DNA from: Corynespora cassiicola | Lineage: Eukaryota > Ascomycota > Dothideomycetes > Pleosporales > Corynesporascaceae | DNA: 64,000 bases | Direction: 5' to 3' | NCBI GenBank assembly: GCA_022059125.1 | Contig: JAEUWY010000020.1 | Location: 1,240,001 to 1,304,000 of the forward strand | Shown: one piece after another, positions 1 through 10,425 of the stretch | Position numbering within the stretch: position 1 is the first letter of the stretch | How the letters are laid out: every line of letters starts with the position of its first letter | The notes under the pieces: generated by a model | Told to the model about the DNA's origin: nothing | Seen by the model: the letters and a program-made list of their open reading frames with translations, nothing else | Database searches by the model: none | Program-made: the position numbers and the translations under genes

Positions 1-828
1 CACCCTCCCTCCCATGCATCCGCCGATCTACCCTCCCGCGTGATGGACGTAAAAACAAGCTTTTTTTTGTCGAAACCGGACGGGGCCTTTTTTTCCCTTT
101 CTTTCCCTGTTGCGGTGCTGCGGGCTGCGGGTCGGGGTCCGAGAGCGCGGATGGGCGCGGATGGAATGGGCGGAGGGTTTGATTAGTATGCAGAGGAGTT
201 CTGGACGGGCGGTTTGGAGCGGGATTCCGTGGGAGGGGAGGGGATGTGTGCGGGTGCACTGGTGGAGTCGCGGATGGGAGGGAGGGAGGTTGGGGGCGGA
301 CTTAGAGGTCGGGGATAGAGCGCGGTGGAGGGCGGCGGGTGAGGTGATGTGATGTAATGGCATGGGTGCGGGGAAGAGGGGAGGGGGGGGGGGGGGGGGG
401 CTAGGAGTGTCCACTGCGGGTTATGCGGTGAGATCCTTTTAGCTGGGAGGGGCGACCCGGGCGTGAGGTAGATACGTACAGTAGTGTGGAGGGAGGGCCA
501 GCTAACGAAGCAGCTGGGTATGCCTCTCCTTGGCTCTGCGTTTGCGCCTTGAGTGTGGCACTGATGGGTACACCAAAGGTGATGGATGTGGATATGGTAT
601 CACCATTATTAGATATCTTCCCTATAGCTGCTGCCCGCTGTCTGAACAAGAAAAACACATATTTCTCGTGTAATGGTATCATGATATGCAACGCGAGCCC
701 ATCCCACCCACTCCACAGAATCACATTCCCGCAATCTAACCCCCAAAACGCCGCCAATGCAAACCAAAACAAAGACCTAAAAAAAATAAGGGAGATGAAA
801 ACCGTTTGACAGAGTATCCACTATCACA
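1..828. other. intergenic, purine-rich, no gene seen
   Basis: GC-rich sequence with long G/A-rich stretches on the plus strand. The open frames here are low-complexity and unconvincing. It contains an 18-base G run (listed separately). It lies beyond the 3' end of the minus-strand gene that follows. Confidence 0.6.
383..400 (+). repeat. poly-G run (G18)
   Basis: Eighteen consecutive G residues inside a G/A-rich stretch. Such a run can form quadruplex structures and is prone to length errors in sequencing, so its exact length is uncertain. Confidence 0.8.
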
Positions 829-2829
829 TCACCACATCACCATCCTCTCGGGCATACTCTTTGCATCCGCCGCCCTGAAACCCTCTTCCCCATCGTCCCA
901 TGCCACCGTCTCCACACTCAACGTCCATGCCACAATGATCATCCTGGCCACCATGGCAATACTCTCGACATTAAACGGCAACGAAACCTTGAGGACCTGC
1001 TCCACCTGCCTGCCAAGATTATGCACCGGGAATGTCGACGACGAGCGCGGGGAGAGGATGTCCGTTGGCACAGGCGACGGCGACGCCGTGCCCTCCGAAG
1101 ACCCGGCTCCCGCACCGAAGAGCGCAGACGAGAGACTCGAGCCCGCAGAAAGGCGCTTGGATTGGCGGCGCGGCAAGGAATGCAGGGGCAGGGCTGCGGA
1201 GACTTCAGATTCGCCGCTAATGTGTGCATTCACGGCGTCCTCGTAGGCGCGCTCCATCTCCTTCTTGGTGGCTTCACGCACGGCGTCGCGCACGTCTTGG
1301 GGCTTCATGTCGGGCACGAGGTGCATGAGGCGCTCGAGGAGGGTGATGTAGCGATGCATGCGGGCCGTCTTGTCGGCGAGGGCTTCGTGGGTGAGGGCGC
1401 CTGTTGCGAGTTTGCCGAGGCGTTCGCGCTCGCGGTAGAGGAGACCGGCATGCGCATCTTCTAAGAGGGGACCGAAGAGCTGTAGGCTGGGGGCGTGGCG
1501 CTGGACCTTTTCCACCAGGGCGTCCAGCCGTTGGAGGAGTCGGGCGGGAGGCAGGCCGGCTGTGGCGATGAAATGCACCGTCTTGATCACAGGGGCGGAC
1601 GCGAGGGGAACGAGACCGCCAGTAAAGGGGAGAGAGGCTACTGCGTGGAGGAGAAGTTGGATAGAGGTAGAGGTAGCAGAAGGGGCGAGGACGTGGTAAG
1701 CTGGAGCACGGGAGTTGGGAATGCTGCTGAGGAATTTGGATCCCCTGGTGTGTGAGATGGCCTTTTGCAACTGGAGGCCGGCTCCGAGTCTGAGGGCTTC
1801 TAGGGTTTCGTTTGTGATGATGATGGTGTTGACCGCCTTCTTGTCTTGGGAATAGGGCAGCGCGCCAGATGCAAGGTGCTTTGCGAATAGCGGGGAGTAG
1901 CCCGAGCCCTTGGCCGGTAGCTGCGCTATCCGTCGCTTGTGTTGCCTGAGGGAGATGCGGTAGTTGCCGTCGTCCAGGGGGATTCCAGTGATGGAGATGT
2001 TGAACGCGCCCTTCCTGACCGAGACTACCTCTTGTGACTTCTCCGCGTTGGGCGAGGATTGGGCAATGGAGAGTGGGGTACCCAGAATGACGGACAGTGC
2101 GGCGAGCTCGCTGGTCGAGACTACCACCCCTGCGTGTCCATCAAAATACTGGGCATGCTGGACTTCGTTGATCCAAGACGAGTGAATTGGGCTCAGGGCA
2201 GCGCCGTCGGTCGACAGCAGGGTACTGGAGGTGGAGACTAGAATCGGAGACAGCCTCCTAGATCGTGAGCGGCTCAGGCCCTTCTCAGCCAGATCGAGAG
2301 AGGTGCGCTGTGGCTTCGGAGCTACTTCTGGTCGCCCGTGCTTTGTTGGCCTGACGGACTGTGCTCGCCTCAACCCGCCCTTTGATGTGGTAGCGAACTT
2401 GGAAATGGCCGTGGAGTAGGCAGATCGATCCGACGCAGGGCGGCCCCGCAGCTCATTTGAGAAGGCGTCGTACAGCGATTCGAGGAAGAGGTCGCCGGGG
2501 TTACCATGCGAGTGGTTGAACATGGCGGAGGAGTAGACGCCCTCGTCCCCCGCCTTGATGAGGCCTGAGAGGGAGGGGACCTGGTGTCCCTTTTCCTTTT
2601 TCGGAGCAAACACCTTCTTGAAAGCGGATGCATCTAGAGAGATGCGAGACAGTCTCTGCTCAATCTTGGGCATGGCCGAGGGGCCATCAGTATTGTCGAT
2701 GGCGGCGGGGGCGGGCGTGTTGTCCTTGGAGGACTTGTGATTCCAGAGGAAGCGAGCGATGAGAACCATGGCGGCGAGGAAGCTGAGGCTGAGGACGAGG
2801 CTCAGTGCAATGATGGCCTTTTGCTGCAT
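829..2829 (-). CDS. membrane-anchored protein of unknown function
   Basis: A 666-residue single-exon frame. Residues about 5-30 form a hydrophobic segment followed by Arg/Lys-containing sequence, which looks like an N-terminal signal anchor. The rest is probably cytosolic: a Ser/Lys/Arg-rich stretch (about 90-200), a more ordered middle and C-terminal part (about 210-530), and a Ser/Pro-rich tail. The charged helical stretch near 470-540 could be a coiled coil. The N-terminal Met directly precedes the hydrophobic segment, which supports this start. I recognise no catalytic motif or named domain. It stands alone and outside the polyketide cluster, so a housekeeping or conserved hypothetical role is more likely than a pathway role. 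Confidence 0.75.
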   Translation of the reverse strand: MQQKAIIALSLVLSLSFLAAMVLIARFLWNHKSSKDNTPAPAAIDNTDGPSAMPKIEQRLSRISLDASAFKKVFAPKKEKGHQVPSLSGLIKAGDEGVYSSAMFNHSHGNPGDLFLESLYDAFSNELRGRPASDRSAYSTAISKFATTSKGGLRRAQSVRPTKHGRPEVAPKPQRTSLDLAEKGLSRSRSRRLSPILVSTSSTLLSTDGAALSPIHSSWINEVQHAQYFDGHAGVVVSTSELAALSVILGTPLSIAQSSPNAEKSQEVVSVRKGAFNISITGIPLDDGNYRISLRQHKRRIAQLPAKGSGYSPLFAKHLASGALPYSQDKKAVNTIIITNETLEALRLGAGLQLQKAISHTRGSKFLSSIPNSRAPAYHVLAPSATSTSIQLLLHAVASLPFTGGLVPLASAPVIKTVHFIATAGLPPARLLQRLDALVEKVQRHAPSLQLFGPLLEDAHAGLLYRERERLGKLATGALTHEALADKTARMHRYITLLERLMHLVPDMKPQDVRDAVREATKKEMERAYEDAVNAHISGESEVSAALPLHSLPRRQSKRLSAGSSLSSALFGAGAGSSEGTASPSPVPTDILSPRSSSTFPVHNLGRQVEQVLKVSLPFNVESIAMVARMIIVAWTLSVETVAWDDGEEGFRAADAKSMPERMVMW

Positions 2830-4062
2830 GGTGGCCAGGGCCGGCAGCCCTATTAAATACTGGGTGTTGTTGGCCTACAATGCAGCGAGTCGGTGGTTGA
2901 ACCCTGCAGGGCGGCGGGCCAATCGGAGGCAGAGGAAGCCGCGGTCAACCTGGGACCTTTAGCACGCCCGCGCTTCTCACGGACAGCTTGGGCTCGACGC
3001 ACGAGGACGCACCTTGCAAGGCATCCCAAACACGCTGTCCAGAATGACGACACTGGGCTTGACCGATCCCAGCGCGAAATTGGACGGGGGAGGCGATCGT
3101 GAAGGGGGGAAAGGAGCGATGACGGCCATGACGCGCGCAAAACAAACAACGCTTTGAGCAACCTGCTGGGCCAAAACCGGGCCAGAGACCGTTCCACCCA
3201 CCACAAAGAAAACCTGTTCAATGCCCCAAAAGGAAGCAGCAAATATTATTCAGAATTCGGCTACGATAGCCCGCGGGGGCAGGGCGACGCTGACGGACTG
3301 GCAGGCCCGCGGCCACGCCCCGTGGGCCAGCCTTACAAATGCCGCCGCCGCTCGCAGGAGTCAGAGTTTGTCACGGTGACTGCATCGAGCCAGTCGTCGG
3401 CGCGCTGCTCGGGATCCGCCCCAGCAGCGATTGGAAAAGAGAGAGCTGGAACGGGACTTCGGCCGTCCGACTGCGACCCGGGCGCGCTTCACGAGCGGAA
3501 CCTCATTGTCCCAGGCCCACGCCCTGAGGCCACCCAGGCCAGGGTCTCGACCGCAAGCGGATGTGCAACGGCTGCTAGAGAAGAAAAAACAGGGCCACGC
3601 GCATGGCCACTTCCAAGCTTGGTCGTCTGAATAGAGTTTCCCAAGCTCACACTGACTAGGGTGCTCGAATGCAGCCCACTACAGACATGCAGCAGCATTG
3701 CTAAGGCCCGAGGGGCTGCAGCCTGTGTCTCCAGTCCTTTTTTCCACGGCATGCTGAACTCCTCTCGTGGCCAGGACAGGAAGCCCGCCCCACTGAGCGG
3801 CACCTCTCTCTCTCTCAGAACTCGGAACACCGCGCACGGGAACATGTAAAAGCGGACCTCTTCACGTCCAGCCTCTGCCATGAACGGAGGGCGTGCGCTC
3901 CCGGCATCCACCAAGATCCGGATGCGCGACCAGGGCGAAGCGAGCTCTCCAAAAAAAAAGGGTCACGTGCCATCGCGAACCTCGGACGAATCTCGTCCAC
4001 GGCGCCACCGCACTGGCTGACGGCTTTTGCTGATCCCGTGAGCTTGATTTGCAATGGAATCT
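2830..4062. other. intergenic, no gene seen
   Basis: This 1.2 kb stretch is the upstream region of the 829-2829 gene and the downstream region of the 4063-6051 gene. The open frames in it have no recognisable domains and are not credible genes. Confidence 0.5.
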
Positions 4063-6051
4063 TCAAGGTGCGGGCTTCCGCGAGACACGACGGCCAATAA
4101 GGTCCTGCACCATGAGCAGCTTCTTCTGCGCCGTCATCAAGGCGGCTGGGTGCGCAAACTGAATCATGACCATCAGCCGCGACGAATGCGAGATCAGACG
4201 TCTCTGCAGTAGAGACGACATTTCTGTGCGGGGGTGCACGATGGGGGCCGGGTCCGTCGATGCTGGCCGCCTCCTAGCAGCTGCGGCTCCGACCGAGATG
4301 GCCCAGTAGAGGACGGCCAGCATATCTCCCCACAGGGTGTCGGTTCCGTTGGACCTCTCGAAAGCGGCATACAAGGGCTCAGCGAGGCAGGTGGTGTGAA
4401 TATAGGCCCCCGCGGGAGACGCGGAAGCTATATCGGCGAGGATGATGTTGCTGCTCGGCTCAGCGGCGGTAGACAGTGGGGTCCGCATGATGATGGCAGA
4501 CGTGTAGATGATGGCAGCAATGCGGCACGTCTCGAAGATCCAGTCACCGGTGGTGGACAGGCCTGGCGTATGGGCGGAGGGTAGGGACGCTAGCCGCGAG
4601 CGTATCGCAGCGACCCTGCTGTCATATTCCACCACGGTCGGTGCGTTGGCCACGCCGGGCTGGATCTGGAGCGCCTCGCCCAAGACATGGCCTGTGGAAT
4701 TGCTGGCGAGGAACAGGTCCGTCAGATCACGCATGTCGCAAAGGAGCTCATATGTATACGCGGAGCAGCGCGGGTCTTTGAGGAGCGTATAGAACTCGTC
4801 CCGTGGACAGTACAGGGGGGACTCGGCAACAGCGGCCTGGCGCTCAGGCGGGTCATCAGGCGGATACTCCCAGCCCTGGGCCAGAGAATGCTCCGGAGTC
4901 TCGCATACAATGTCACAGTGGGCAATGTCAATCACCACCGGAGAGCGGAGCGGCGCACATAGCGCCTCGGGCCCCCCACGCTGGACTATCAGGGATGTGA
5001 GACCCTTCTTGTGCATCTGGATGGCATGCTCGTTGCCGCTGCCCATCTCGCCGGCGAGCAAATGGCACACGATGGTGATTGTGAAGTCGTCCTTGCTCAG
5101 GCTGGGATCGCGGAAGCGGGCGTTGACCCAGCCGATGACCTCGCTTTTGAGCAGGGCCGTGGTGCTGCTGTCCCCCTCCAGCCCAGCCTTCATGTCGGCC
5201 CAGGTCGCAGAGATGATGGTGCCGCTCAGCAGCGATTTCTGGCTCTGCTGGAGCCATGGGAAGTAGTGTACGAGTATGTCCTGGGTCACGCAGACGCGGT
5301 GCGTCAGGTCAATGTAGAAGCGGGAGTCGAGTTGCGGGTTGGGGAATTGCGGCAGCACGCTAAAGGGATCGCCGCTGCTGCCCACCGGTGCGCGCAGGGC
5401 GAAGGCGCGCAGTATGAAGGCCATGATGTTCGAAAAGAACTCCTCGCTGTTCTCGTACTCGATCACGGACTGGCGCGTGCGGTTGGGAGACGAAGAGGCG
5501 AGCGCCCGCTGATAGCGCGATACCGGAGCGTACACTGCAGGCGACGCGCTCCACGGCGACGCGCTCCACGGCGACGCTCCCGGGACATGGACGGTATGCG
5601 GGAGCAGCTGTTGCGGGTTCGGACAGCCGTCGTAGGCTCCGATACCTACATCTTCGACATGGACGCTGCTGCTGCTGCTGCTGTTGCTGCTGTTGCTGCT
5701 GCTAGTCGGCACGACAGGGGGCTCGGATGGAGAGCGGCCGAGCGATGCCGGCGACGGGCCCTGGCCCTGGGGTTGGGGATGTTTCTTCTCGCGGTCTGCG
5801 CGATAGCGGTACTGGATCATGGCCTGCGAGCGCACGCTGCGCTTGGCCGTCTCGTCCTTGAACTGCGAGGGGTCCGTCGCGGTGACAAACTGCAGCTGCG
5901 GCGGGCCATTGCGTTTGCGAGCGCGGCGCCTGACACGGGCCTGCTTTGGCTCGGAGGGCGGGTTCGGGGCGATGGAGGCGACGAGCGACAGAGGGCGGCG
6001 CGGGGGTGCCTCGTGCTGGGGCGGCGGCGGCTCGGGCGCTGCTGTGGGCAA
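4063..6051 (-). CDS. fungal-specific transcription factor-like protein (tachykinin/fungal_trans_2 type)
   Basis: A 662-residue single-exon frame. The N-terminus is Pro-rich, then a basic cluster (about residues 38-48, Arg/Lys) leads into the element FVTATDPSQFKDE, followed by a basic segment with QAMIQYRYR. Fungal proteins called tachykinin family or Fungal_trans_2-like typically start this way and have no zinc cluster. A Ser/Asn homopolymer stretch (about 117-130, from a trinucleotide-like GCT run near 5668-5703) follows, and a short SPWSA unit is duplicated near residues 160-168. From about 200 to the end the sequence is helical, as in the middle-homology region of fungal regulators. A regulatory nuclear role is inferred from family resemblance only. 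It lies about 11 kb from the nearest PKS gene and is probably unrelated to the cluster. Confidence 0.7.
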   Translation of the reverse strand: MPTAAPEPPPPQHEAPPRRPLSLVASIAPNPPSEPKQARVRRRARKRNGPPQLQFVTATDPSQFKDETAKRSVRSQAMIQYRYRADREKKHPQPQGQGPSPASLGRSPSEPPVVPTSSSNSSNSSSSSSVHVEDVGIGAYDGCPNPQQLLPHTVHVPGASPWSASPWSASPAVYAPVSRYQRALASSSPNRTRQSVIEYENSEEFFSNIMAFILRAFALRAPVGSSGDPFSVLPQFPNPQLDSRFYIDLTHRVCVTQDILVHYFPWLQQSQKSLLSGTIISATWADMKAGLEGDSSTTALLKSEVIGWVNARFRDPSLSKDDFTITIVCHLLAGEMGSGNEHAIQMHKKGLTSLIVQRGGPEALCAPLRSPVVIDIAHCDIVCETPEHSLAQGWEYPPDDPPERQAAVAESPLYCPRDEFYTLLKDPRCSAYTYELLCDMRDLTDLFLASNSTGHVLGEALQIQPGVANAPTVVEYDSRVAAIRSRLASLPSAHTPGLSTTGDWIFETCRIAAIIYTSAIIMRTPLSTAAEPSSNIILADIASASPAGAYIHTTCLAEPLYAAFERSNGTDTLWGDMLAVLYWAISVGAAAARRRPASTDPAPIVHPRTEMSSLLQRRLISHSSRLMVMIQFAHPAALMTAQKKLLMVQDLIGRRVSRKPAP

Positions 6052-7722
6052 TCGTCAACGTCTCTTTGCTTCTTCCCTCTTTTGCGCATTGCTTTGCCGC
6101 CTCGACTCTCCGGGAGGGGTGGGGGGAGGGCGCTGAGAGAGGTCGTACCGTCGCGGCGCTGCGCAGTGGTTGCATGGTCTGGATCCAGCCCCATGGTGCG
6201 CAGTCTCGTGTGGGATGGGATGGAGGAAGCCCTTTGTCAGCGCGCGGCGAGGCTTGTGTATATACGCTTTTCCGAGAGGTGCTCGCAGCCTTTGCCGCCC
6301 GTTCGGGGCATCGTAGTGTGCATGGCCAGCGCCGGAACTGAGGAGAAGACGAGAAATAAAGAGCGAAGAGAACGACGAGGGTCGATGGGAGCGGCCCAGG
6401 AACAGGGCTGAGATGGCTCAAGGGCACAATAGCGTGCCGTTAGCCACCATGCGGGCGCCGTCCTTGCGCGAGCTTAGCCCTCTCTGCACACCAGCTCCTG
6501 GCCCGCCGCGGACCCTCGCCGTACCCGCGACCGCCCATTCATCGCGACGCTTGCAGTGTGCCCGCCCCTCTGGTGCTTATTGTTTTCTTCCAGCTCGGCT
6601 TGAGTGCGCCACCGCCTGCAGTGACGTTGGCGCGGGCTCCTGTCGCCAGCCAAGCCTCCATCTCGGCGCCTCTCAGACGGGCAAAGCCAGCCGGCGGCAG
6701 GCCCGTGGTCCTATAAGGCTGCAGAAGGCGCTGCGGCCCCCCCATGTCAGGAATCCCATCCCGTGGCGACCATGTCCCAATTCCCCATGAGGACGGCTTG
6801 TGAAGCCTTAGCTGGGCGTCTGGCCCTGGGCGCAGCCGGGTAATCTTCCCCCCTTTGCCGCTGCCACCACCGTCTGACTGCCAAGTCCTGGACTTAAGGC
6901 ACTTCCTCTCCTCCGTTGCGGCAGAGTTTTGAGGCGCCCAGGTGATGTGTGATTGGAATCCATGGATATATACGTCTTGGTTTATGCCATTCTGTGGTGA
7001 TGGGTCATGGTACAGGTCATCGCAAGCTGCCCCCATTCACGCAGGGCAATGTGGTTCACAACTGAGCTTGTTCTCTACGCCTCATCATGGAAGAAAACGC
7101 TTCAGTGGAGGCACAACACTGTTCACCGCGTGGACCCCGGCGGAATGTTGCATGCGCCCCGCTCGAGATATAGAATATCGGTGTGAGGCTTATTCTTCCA
7201 ATTGACGTGCAGCACACTACACTCGTTAGCGGGCGTTGGGCCGAGAAAAAAAAAACCACCTCGCGAGCACCATCCGGGACTACCTTAAACCCCTCTGACA
7301 TGCCGGCACTACTCTATACTCTGAACTTGGCGCTCTCAGCCCTGTTGGTGGAGCCGGGCGTATGGGGGGCCCTAAGGCAAGAAGTCGAGCCACGTTATGT
7401 CTCTGTTCACGTAGACGGCCTATCCTACTAGCTTCCGTACCATATTTGAGGCTGAACCACCAGGGTCGGTTTACCCAGGGCTGTGTATACTACGTCAAGG
7501 ATCACGCTAAGCCTTGCTGATTGGTCAGGGCGCAAAGATACCTTAGCCTACAATGGCATGCCATACGCAGCACTGCTTCATGATTGCAAATACTACGGAA
7601 ATTCGTGCCGTTAGGGAAATCCCTTCACCTCCAACTAGCCGGGCAGTCATCTTAAACGAGCCCGGCCATGGCGAGAGTGCCACATCAGCTGGTGACGGAA
7701 AGGGTTCGCAGTCCGCCGCGGT
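6052..7722. other. intergenic, no gene seen
   Basis: This 1.67 kb stretch lies between a transcription-factor-like gene reading leftwards and the 3' end of the next minus-strand gene. The open frames in it have compositions typical of random GC-rich DNA. It probably holds the promoter of the 4063-6051 gene. Confidence 0.5.
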
Positions 7723-8490
7723 TCAGGATCGACTCCAGGCCGTCAGGTCCACAATCGTACGCTTCGAGAACATGTGAAAGTAATCCCGGAAAAACCCCAC
7801 GATTTCTCCAACCTGGATCGGTTCATCTCTTCTCTCTGCGTATTGTGCCCTATCCTTTCGACCCTCACCGCCCTTTCCAATCCGGTCCGTCGAGTCCTCA
7901 CTTTCATAACGCTGGTGGATGCATCGTTTGACTAGCAAGGACGCAGCACTTGGTCCTGCGTCGTGATCAACCACATACGATCTACCCGGTGTGCTAAAAT
8001 ACTCGTGCAAATCACTCCGAACAAACTGATCCGCTACGTGGGAAACATCCTCCTCTTCGACATAGTCACACGGAAGAAGTCTGCCTGTCAAATGTTAGCC
8101 TTTGCTTGCAAGCCAAACTAAAACGAACATTAGCATACCTTGTCGCGCCACCTCTTCTCGGACCTTCTCCCATCGATCATAATCAATCAAGTTCGGCCTA
8201 TCCCATAAATGCCGCGGTAAAGAGTTGGACTCAATGAGGATTATACCTCGAGGGAGTTCTCGCAGATCTGTTGGCGGGACTGCCCCATCCCGTAGCATCT
8301 GCCTCCTAATTTCCGCCGTCAAGAATCGACCGCTGGGGTCTTGCTTGAGTAGCCGGATTTGAACATTCGGGGGTATCGTATCAAATGCATCTCTCCAGTC
8401 GTCCATTTCTCTAGGGACAGGGGACTCCATTATTGTTCGTGGTTGTTGCAGTGATGCAATGATGAGTGGGCTCTTCAATATTAGCGCCAT
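7723..8490 (-). CDS. hypothetical protein, two exons
   Basis: Two exons on the minus strand join cleanly: 8490-8139 and 8084-7723, with an intron at 8085-8138 (GTATGC donor, GCTAAC branch-like element, GACAG acceptor). The splice keeps one frame (...ARQ-GRLLPCDY...) and gives about 237 residues. The first Met is at 8490, but the Met about 20 residues later (MESPVPREMDDW) is an equally good start. The protein is hydrophilic and mildly acidic, with no signal peptide or membrane segment and no domain I recognise. Function unknown. Confidence 0.6.
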
Positions 8491-8970
8491 TATTAATCGA
8501 CTTTTATTAAATTATGGAGGATGTTCACACGCCAAGTGGTTTGGCATGATACAGGTGCTCTATACTAGGAGTTAGCGCTTTTTTTCGTTGGTTCTGCGTT
8601 TGCACGGTGATTCACCACCAACTGGTTTCACCACACCAACGCCGACAAATCAGTGAATAGAGAGCTATTTATTGAAACGGTAACGTCTGAAGATATACAA
8701 TATATCTGCTTTTGGCTCTAAATTTTTTATTCTTGATGGTGGTTTCTGTTGAGGGTGATTCAAGAGAAAAATCAAATCAAGACCTGTGGTTCCAAGGCTC
8801 GCCAGCATCAGTCTGTCTTCCTTTTAACAGCACAGGGCTACCGTACGGCTGATTCTTTACAACTCAATCAGTTTATGATAGTAAATTCTCACATAACTCA
8901 CCTCGAAAACTGAAATCTTCAATCTCAGATACAATACCTGCGAAACGTCAACTGAATAACTATTCATCAT
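8491..8970. other. intergenic, AT-rich, no gene seen
   Basis: This 480-base AT-rich spacer separates two minus-strand hypothetical genes. It holds the likely promoter of the 7723-8490 gene and the 3' region of the 8971-9966 gene. Confidence 0.5.
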
Positions 8971-9966
8971 TTAGATCATGCAATCATCCCACTCTTCTTC
9001 GACCAGGCCACCTCTTGCCCTGGCCTTGTGAATCTCATGTCTGATATCCATAGAAATATCGTCATCTTCGTCACCTACATCCTCTATCTCCTCCCAGTTG
9101 TCACTAATATCTTCATAATATTCGTAGGCCGACTTGCTGGCCTTCTTCGGTGGAGTCTCGCGCTTGGGCAGGTATATCCGCTGCACGACCTTGTGGATCT
9201 TACCAAACTTCAAGCGCAAAAATAGCTCATGCGTCTTACGGTCGATGATGACCAGTGGCTGACCGTCCGGATAAGAAGACAAAGACCGCAGCTCATCCGT
9301 CATCGGCTGATCCACCATTAGCCCTCAACACCCTCGCAATGCCTTTCCAGTAAAAATGACTAGCATACAACGCGCACTCACCTCTCCCTTTTCAATCCTC
9401 TCCCCCTCCACTCCCCTCAAAAAATCTGCACAAAAAATTTAGCTCCACGTCCACCACCTCGGGCACACGAAAAACTCACCTTCCACACTGGGACTCCTCA
9501 GCGGATTCTCCGGCAACTGCTCCCTCAACAATCTCCTCAGCTCCTCATCCCTCCCCCCACAAACCCCCCTACACCCCTCCAAAAATGTATCCATATCCAT
9601 ATCCTGCACCTTTCTCTTCGTCTCCTCCTCCTCCTTCCCCACCAACCTAAACACCACCCCTAAAACCCACCTCTCACAATCTCTCGCCCCGCCCCGCCTC
9701 TCCCGCACATCCTCTTCTGTCAGAAACACGTACTGTGTGGCTGGGAAGGCGCGCAGCGCCCTCTCAGGCGTGGGGAAGAGGTGCAGTGTAGGCTGGCGCA
9801 CGGGGGAAGAGGGGGCGCTTATCTGGGAGGGGAGGAGGGAGAGGGCGCGGGTGGAGGGGGGGTCATAGACGGAGGGTCCTGAGGGGGTGGAGAGGGCGTA
9901 GGAGCAAGGGTCGGAGGTTAGGGTGCGGAGGATGTTTTTGAGGCGGGCGTAGAGGGTGGGGGGCAT
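8971..9966 (-). CDS. hypothetical acidic protein, three exons
   Basis: Exon 1 runs 9966 to about 9480 and starts MPPTLYARLKNILRTL. It ends at a GTGAGT donor. A short middle exon of about 45 bases ends at a second GTGAGT donor near 9382. The last exon covers about 9322-8971 (from ...MVDQPMTDELRS to the stop). The exact acceptor of intron 2 is unclear, because the obvious AG gives a frame one base out, so a non-canonical donor or another acceptor may be used. The product is about 305 residues with Ser/Pro-rich and Glu/Arg-rich segments in the first half and an acidic Asp/Glu tail. No known domain is recognised; it looks like a conserved fungal hypothetical protein. Confidence 0.55.
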
Positions 9967-10425
9967 TGTTGTTTGGGCGGGTACTGTGGGCTGCTTGGGT
10001 GCTAGGAGTTGGTCGGTTGTGGTTTTGTCGATGCTTTAGTTTTGGTTGGGGTTTTGGTTGTGAGCTGGTGCTTTAAGAGTAGGGGTTGCAAGGTCAAGAG
10101 GCTGGGGTGTGTGACTGGGGGGAGGATGTGAAGACGGGGGAATTGAGGGGAACGTGCCATGCTTGGGAGAACGGAGTGAACGGAAACTACATTCAGGGGC
10201 CTCTTAATGTCACCAGAACATGTGAGGTAACTAAACGAACACGCCATAGGTTGTGTGTTGTTGGTGTTGCTTGCAACAGAGTCTTATTGCGCTACGTGGG
10301 TCGGTTTAACTATATATCATATGAACTATATCTATGATCAACAGTGAGATAAAGCTCACAACCCAAAGACAAGCTAGACAAGTATTGAAGATGAAATACT
10401 CGAAAAAGAATTCGCTTGGGAAATG
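9967..10425. other. intergenic, no gene seen
   Basis: Upstream region of the preceding minus-strand gene and downstream region of the next minus-strand gene. No credible coding sequence. Confidence 0.5.

Noticed and set aside
3154..3630. 158-codon open frame on the plus strand
   Set aside because: GC-rich random-type composition, no domain, no splice partner, and it lies in the promoter region of a minus-strand gene.
5011..6411. 466-codon open frame on the plus strand
   Set aside because: Antisense shadow of the transcription-factor-like gene; its composition (Ala/Arg runs) mirrors GC-rich coding DNA on the other strand.
6539..7036. 165-codon minus-strand open frame
   Set aside because: No family character or start context; likely chance in GC-rich intergenic DNA.
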